Shown in pieces: positions 59,539 to 64,000 of a DNA stretch of 64,000 nt. Position 1 is the stretch's first letter. The number at the start of each line of letters is the position of its first letter. A program made the translations under genes and the position numbers. Under the pieces are notes generated by a model that ran no database searches, was not told the DNA's origin, and saw only the letters and a program-made list of their open reading frames with translations. Where the stretch lies: contig NC_081411.1 in the NCBI RefSeq assembly GCF_030272615.1, positions 826,514,397 to 826,578,396 of the forward strand. The letters run 5' to 3'. The stretch is from Cryptomeria japonica (taxonomy: Eukaryota; Streptophyta; Pinopsida; Cupressales; Cupressaceae).

Positions 59539-59876
59539 TTTTGGTGAACTTGACATGCTTACATTTTGGTGAATCTGACCTTCCTACATTTGCATTTTCT
59601 AATTAGATCTTGTTATTGCATGTTTCTTTTTTATCAAAAACATAAAAATCTCAAAAATATTGTTATATGCATTATGTGTTCTTGAGTTTTTATATGCTTT
59701 CACTTAGTTAATCACACAACTACTTCATTGTTTAGACATTTAATTTACTTTATTTTCTTGCATTATTTCTTTCAGTGCATTTTATTAAAAAAAGGACATT
59801 TTCAAATCTTTTCATGTTGCCAAAATTTTTTTCAAGGGCATTGCCCTGAACCCCATTCCATGTTGTCAACCTTTGG

Positions 59877-61530
59877 GTGACATGTAGACCTTCGATCAAC
59901 TTGTCTTTGCATCATAAAAGTTTCTTAGACCTTTTTCTAACAATTCACCCCCTTCCTAAAATTCATACTGAGGACATTTTGAGGCAAGAGGATGATTTCA
60001 ATAGCACCTTTATTAATGTTCTCCCTTCTAAAGATGAAGCATTAATAAATAATGTTATTACCTCTGCCAAAATTGTCCCTACCCATGAGGATGTCATAGT
60101 GCAAGAAGATATTCTTAACACTTCTCTCAATGATCTACCTATTTGGGATGAACCACTAGATGATGATGTCAATTATTCTCTTAATTTGTTTCTCTCAAAT
60201 GAAAGTACCTTGGTGAAATATGATATTATGGTAAAAGAGGGTGATATGATTGACAATTCCCTTAATAACACCTCACCTTTCCAAATTGGCTCTACTCATG
60301 GGGATACCCTAGTTTAAGAAGAGATTATATTAATATTTATTTTAAAGATTTCCCTCTCAAGGATGAAGCTTTGAAGAGTAATATTGATCCTTCTCCTAGA
60401 GATTACCTCTCCCATGGGGATCATTTGGTGATAGAGTAATGTCGATCCTTCTCCTAGAGAGTACCTCTCCCATGTGGATCATTTGGTGATAGAAGATTAT
60501 ATGACAACTACCTTCCTAGTGACACTATATCTTCTTACAAAACATTCCCTCTAGGGATGAAGCATTATTGATTGGTTCTTGTCCCTCTCCCAAAATTGAT
60601 CATATTCATGATAATCTTTTTGGTGCAAGAAGGGCCTATCAATTTTTTTTCAATAATCCCCATCATATGAATGATATTGATGCTTCTCATAAAATATACA
60701 ACCCTTGTAAGGATACTTTGGAACAAGAGAATGATCTTATGTTGCAAGGGTTTAATAACATTAATACTCCCCTCTATGAAGATTTCCCTTTCATTCAGTA
60801 CAAAGAAAAAAATATTCATGAAGAAGTGTTTAAGGTTGATAATCCTCTTTGTGAACCACTTGGTGGTTTTAACTCTACTAGACCTTCCTCACATACTCCC
60901 AAGCCATCTTTTATCAATATGATATGTTTGAATGATTATGAAACACCTAATAAACCCCTCTTCATGGTTTAAGGTGCTAGTCCTCCTCAAAATTATCAAC
61001 CACTTAACAAGCCTCTCTTTGTGGTTCAATGTGGTTATAGTAATGATTTTGTTTGCACTCCTAACAAACCAAATATTACTATGAAAGGGGGTTATCCCAC
61101 TAAGAGTCCTTTTGAGTATGCTAAATAGATTATTCGAGAGAGAGATAATTTTTTCACTCACACATATAATGCATGGAACAATAGGCAACCTAATCCTCCT
61201 CTGGTTATTCCTTCTTTACTTGCTACTTCTCAACCTATTAATCTATCAACACCTCGTACATCACAGACTCTTGGCATTGGTTGTGGTACAAATGAACAAT
61301 GGATTAGGGATCCTTTAGAAAATAACATACATGGAGTTTCATTTGGACTTGGATATAATCCTTCAAATCCCACCAAAGCATCTAAAATACCATCTCTCGA
61401 TGTGAATTCCTTATTTTGTAGTGATGATGACTTCATCTCAATTAAATCATCCTCTACATATCTTTACATTTATTCCACTCATAAGGAAATTATGATGACT
61501 GACAAGTATCTTTACGAATCTTCCTAATAG
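59877..61530 (+). pseudogene. Degenerate internal coding of element C
   Basis: Frames at 59877-60317 and 60568-60972 and relic text to about 61530 encode acidic, Asn/Ser-rich protein (EDILRQEDDFNSTFINVLPS, LDDDVNYSLNLFLSNES) and a late segment with GIGCGTNEQWIRDPL and FGLGYNPSNP. Two similar segments at about 60378-60440 and 60442-60500 (tccttctcctagag..tacctctcccatg) are a local duplication. No Gag, protease, reverse transcriptase or integrase motif is recognisable. It may be a family-specific spacer protein. Confidence 0.45.
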
Positions 61531-63195
61531 ATTGAAAATCCCATTTATGAGTCTTTTTCTTCTATTCATACCCTCTCTTATACAAAGGAGGCTCTAATAA
61601 ATTATACATGTCCCTCTCCTAAGGTTTCTTTTGTGTATGAGGAAATTTATGTGTAAGAGAAACATGACTTAGTGGCATATTCTTCTTCTCCTAGAGACTA
61701 CTTTCTTAATCAAGGCATTTTAATACTTATCATCTTATACATGTTTTTTCTCTAATTGATTCTAGAGAATTTAACATGTCGTATTCAAATCCTTCATCCA
61801 ATCTATCATATATTTAAATAACATTAGTGGATAATATTTTTCTCTTTACCATGTGGCATTGGCAACTTTCCTATTGGTGGCGCATTGTCATTCATGATAG
61901 TACAATTTAATGTGCAATCATACTTTGGAAGAAATATAATAGGCTATCTTTGTCCCATATCTTGTCTCTATGTATGGGGGCAAGAATGATTTCAAACATC
62001 TCTACTTCTTAAGATTTAAAACTTTCCCTTTTGAGAAGTAGTGTCTTATATAATGATCTCTTATTGATTGTGGAGGTGTATATCCTTGTTGGGGATCTCC
62101 TTCTTCTTATTGGAACACGTATCCCTAATGAGGATCTTAATTACATTTCCTTAATTGGGACCTCTTCCTTAGTTTTGGAAGTCTATAATCATTCATCAAA
62201 TCATTTTCTTTATTGAGTAGTATCTTTAATAATGAACCCTTCTATGTTGTAGACATTCTTATCCCTGGTGAGTATCTCTTTCCTTCTTTTAGAAGAGTAT
62301 TTTATTTTATAAATGATCTCTCTTTGGTGTCCTTGTCTCTATACTTTGGGGGTACAAATGGTATTTCACTCCTTGATCTCTTCTTCAATGATTCACCTTT
62401 CCTTTGTTGACTTGCATCTTTCATTTCATGCCATTTCATACATAGAATATGTATTTTCCTTATTTAAGACCTATTCTCTATTTGAAATAATACATCTCTC
62501 ATGAACAATCTTTGCTTAGTGAAAGTGTGAAATCATTCACTAAGAATCCTCTTTTTCCTAAATATTGGAGAAGGTGTGTATTCTTATTTTCCTTCTCTTT
62601 TTAAAGATGTTATCTTTATTAAAGATCCCCTCTATTCTCAAAGGTCAATGTATTTGGATAATGATCTCTTCCTCCTTTCATTCATCAAAAAGATCCCTTC
62701 ACACTTTTCATTTATTAAGAGGTGGTTCTTTTCCCAAATCCCAATTCTGCATTTTGCACTTAATCTTTCATATCTTGTGTTAGAGATCTTTGATTCTCAC
62801 ACTCTTGGTTGTGTTGGAATCATGATTTAGTTCTCTTTCTTACCAAATGATTATCCATTAGTTTTGATCTTGTATCAAACCTTATTGTGAGCATTTGTCA
62901 TCAATTTTCCTTCACAATTCAATGTGGTGAACATGATACCCTATTTCAACTCACTAATTAGCAAGCCAAAATAGGGGGGCATAAAGCTACCTTCTAATTT
63001 TATCACTCTTAGTAAGAATTTACGTGAATTTTTTATTTCAACTAACAATATAGTTTTGTAGGATGCAGTTCCTAATGTTGTAGTGCAGATACTGTTGGGG
63101 GCTTCGCTCAACATCTTATGGGCATATCATTTTTCCCATCAATGTTTACTTTTTTGTACTTTATATTTCATATGCACATAGTGTCATATGACCAC
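61531..63195 (+). other. 3' internal region of element C
   Basis: AT-rich, with short frames only. Nothing supported before the polypurine tract. Confidence 0.4.
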
Positions 63196-63211
63196 TAAAG
63201 TGGGGGCTAAA
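63196..63211 (+). other. Polypurine tract of element C
   Basis: taaagtgggggctaaa abuts the 3' LTR, the same as in element E. Confidence 0.85.
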
Positions 63212-64000
63212 TGTAGCATCGTAAATTATACATCCTTGATTAAGGTTGTCCAGTTTCATGCTTGCATTAACACCCACCTTAGTTTGTTGCATTTGCATTT
63301 GAAAATTCCTTCAAGCATTTAATTATTAATTTAATTAAATCTAAAATCATCTCTTATCATTCCACACATTATAAAATTGGGTCATTAACCCTAAGCGTGC
63401 CCCTTTTTATTTCATCATCTTTAATTAATTCATTAATTAAATCCTAATAAAGTTCTTTTTCAATCTTAAAGGCTCATTTTTTCATATCTAAACACCCTGG
63501 ATTGATGCACCGAGCTAGATTCGACTTTGTAATCATGATATTTTGCATCCCTAGAAATTTGGAAAAAAGTTGTCCGTATCGCTGTGACACCAACACATCA
63601 ATCCTGAATTTTTCTCCCCAAATTTTGAGATCTTAATTTGGCAGTATTATAATATTCAAATCCCACTTTGTGTGAAATTTTATCAATTCTAGGTCAGTCT
63701 ATGTTCAAAATTAAAATTAGGGTTTCATATATATAACATTTTCTTTCCTCATTTGACAAATCCTTTCACTAGCATTTGAAGGAGCCTCTTAGGAAGTGAA
63801 AGTGTAGGTTTTATGTAAAGTCTTCAATTACAAAATTTATCATTTTTCAAGTCTTCATCAACCTTTTTCATCAATCATGGAAGCTTAAGAGATGTTGAAG
63901 AATAATAAGGAGATCATCAACTATTGATTGGCTTGTACTTCTCCCTTAGGGTTTTGTAAATATCATTATGTTTGTTCTCAGATCTACATATCATTCATTT
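63212..64000 (+). repeat. 3' LTR of element C, cut by the window end
   Basis: Starts tgtagcatcg. The first 789 bases align with 52970-53765. Confidence 0.85.

Larger units (their letters stand above)
52970..64000 (+). mobile_element. Gypsy-like non-autonomous LTR element C (3' end beyond the window)
   Basis: The 5' LTR starts tgtagcatcat at 52970, is split by element D, and ends about 59538. The 3' LTR starts at 63212 (tgtagcatcg) after polypurine tract taaagtgggggctaaa and runs off the window. The primer site lies near 59542 (ttggtgaacttgac). The polypurine tract and primer type match element E. The 3.7-kb interior has only broken coding without a recognisable Gag, reverse transcriptase or integrase, resembling a large retrotransposon derivative. 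The flank before the element is atctt. Its partner copy is outside. Confidence 0.8.

Overview
This window is nuclear DNA from a plant with a large, repeat-rich genome. The evidence is AT-rich intergenic DNA, nested LTR retrotransposons with plant-type primer sites and polypurine tracts, a hAT DNA transposon, and fragments of a plant-specific DRM (domains rearranged) DNA methyltransferase. A gymnosperm, perhaps a conifer, would fit the nesting and intergenic scale, but no sequence feature proves the species. I see no rRNA, tRNA, CRISPR array or intact single-copy host gene.

Layout. (1) 1-1916 is a giant inverted repeat whose two arms carry facing copies of a DRM methyltransferase fragment. A second, smaller hairpin at 3757-3985 carries the next part of the same gene and lies between direct repeats. 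(2) 4.4-9.9 kb is degraded repeat DNA: a long (TA)n tract, a 47-bp palindrome, a 65-bp tandem repeat, a CACTA-like terminus and a 185-codon unknown frame. (3) 9940-29226 is Copia element A (TSD aatct). It is split by a 14.0-kb hAT transposon at 14140-28181 (8-bp TSD acttggag). (4) 29750-40921 is Copia element F (TSD attaa), split by Ty3/gypsy-type element E at 31732-39569 (TSD atgag). E has two full LTRs and a long Gag plus protease-like frame but no reverse transcriptase or integrase. (5) 40.9-44.6 kb is low-information DNA. (6) 44635-52636 is Copia element B, same family as A, carrying an 853-bp non-autonomous hAT of the same family as the 14-kb element. (7) 52970 to the window end is gypsy-like element C, whose 5' LTR is split by Copia element D (53855-58735).

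The hAT element is the most unusual unit. Between matching termini with shared GGCGAAT subterminal repeats it holds a degenerate hAT transposase, two convergent paralogues of a family I do not recognise, and a large two-exon gene with a G-patch-like motif, an in-frame 79-codon duplication and a coiled-coil tail. A four-copy 265-bp tandem array lies upstream of that large gene.

Six LTR elements are present and none shows a reverse transcriptase, RNase H or integrase domain, so their mobility must have depended on enzymes encoded elsewhere. Most disabling stops in the hAT genes are TAG or TGA, and three clustered TGA codons in E fall in an arginine-rich tract. Both patterns fit C-to-T decay of methylated cytosines, which is an inference.
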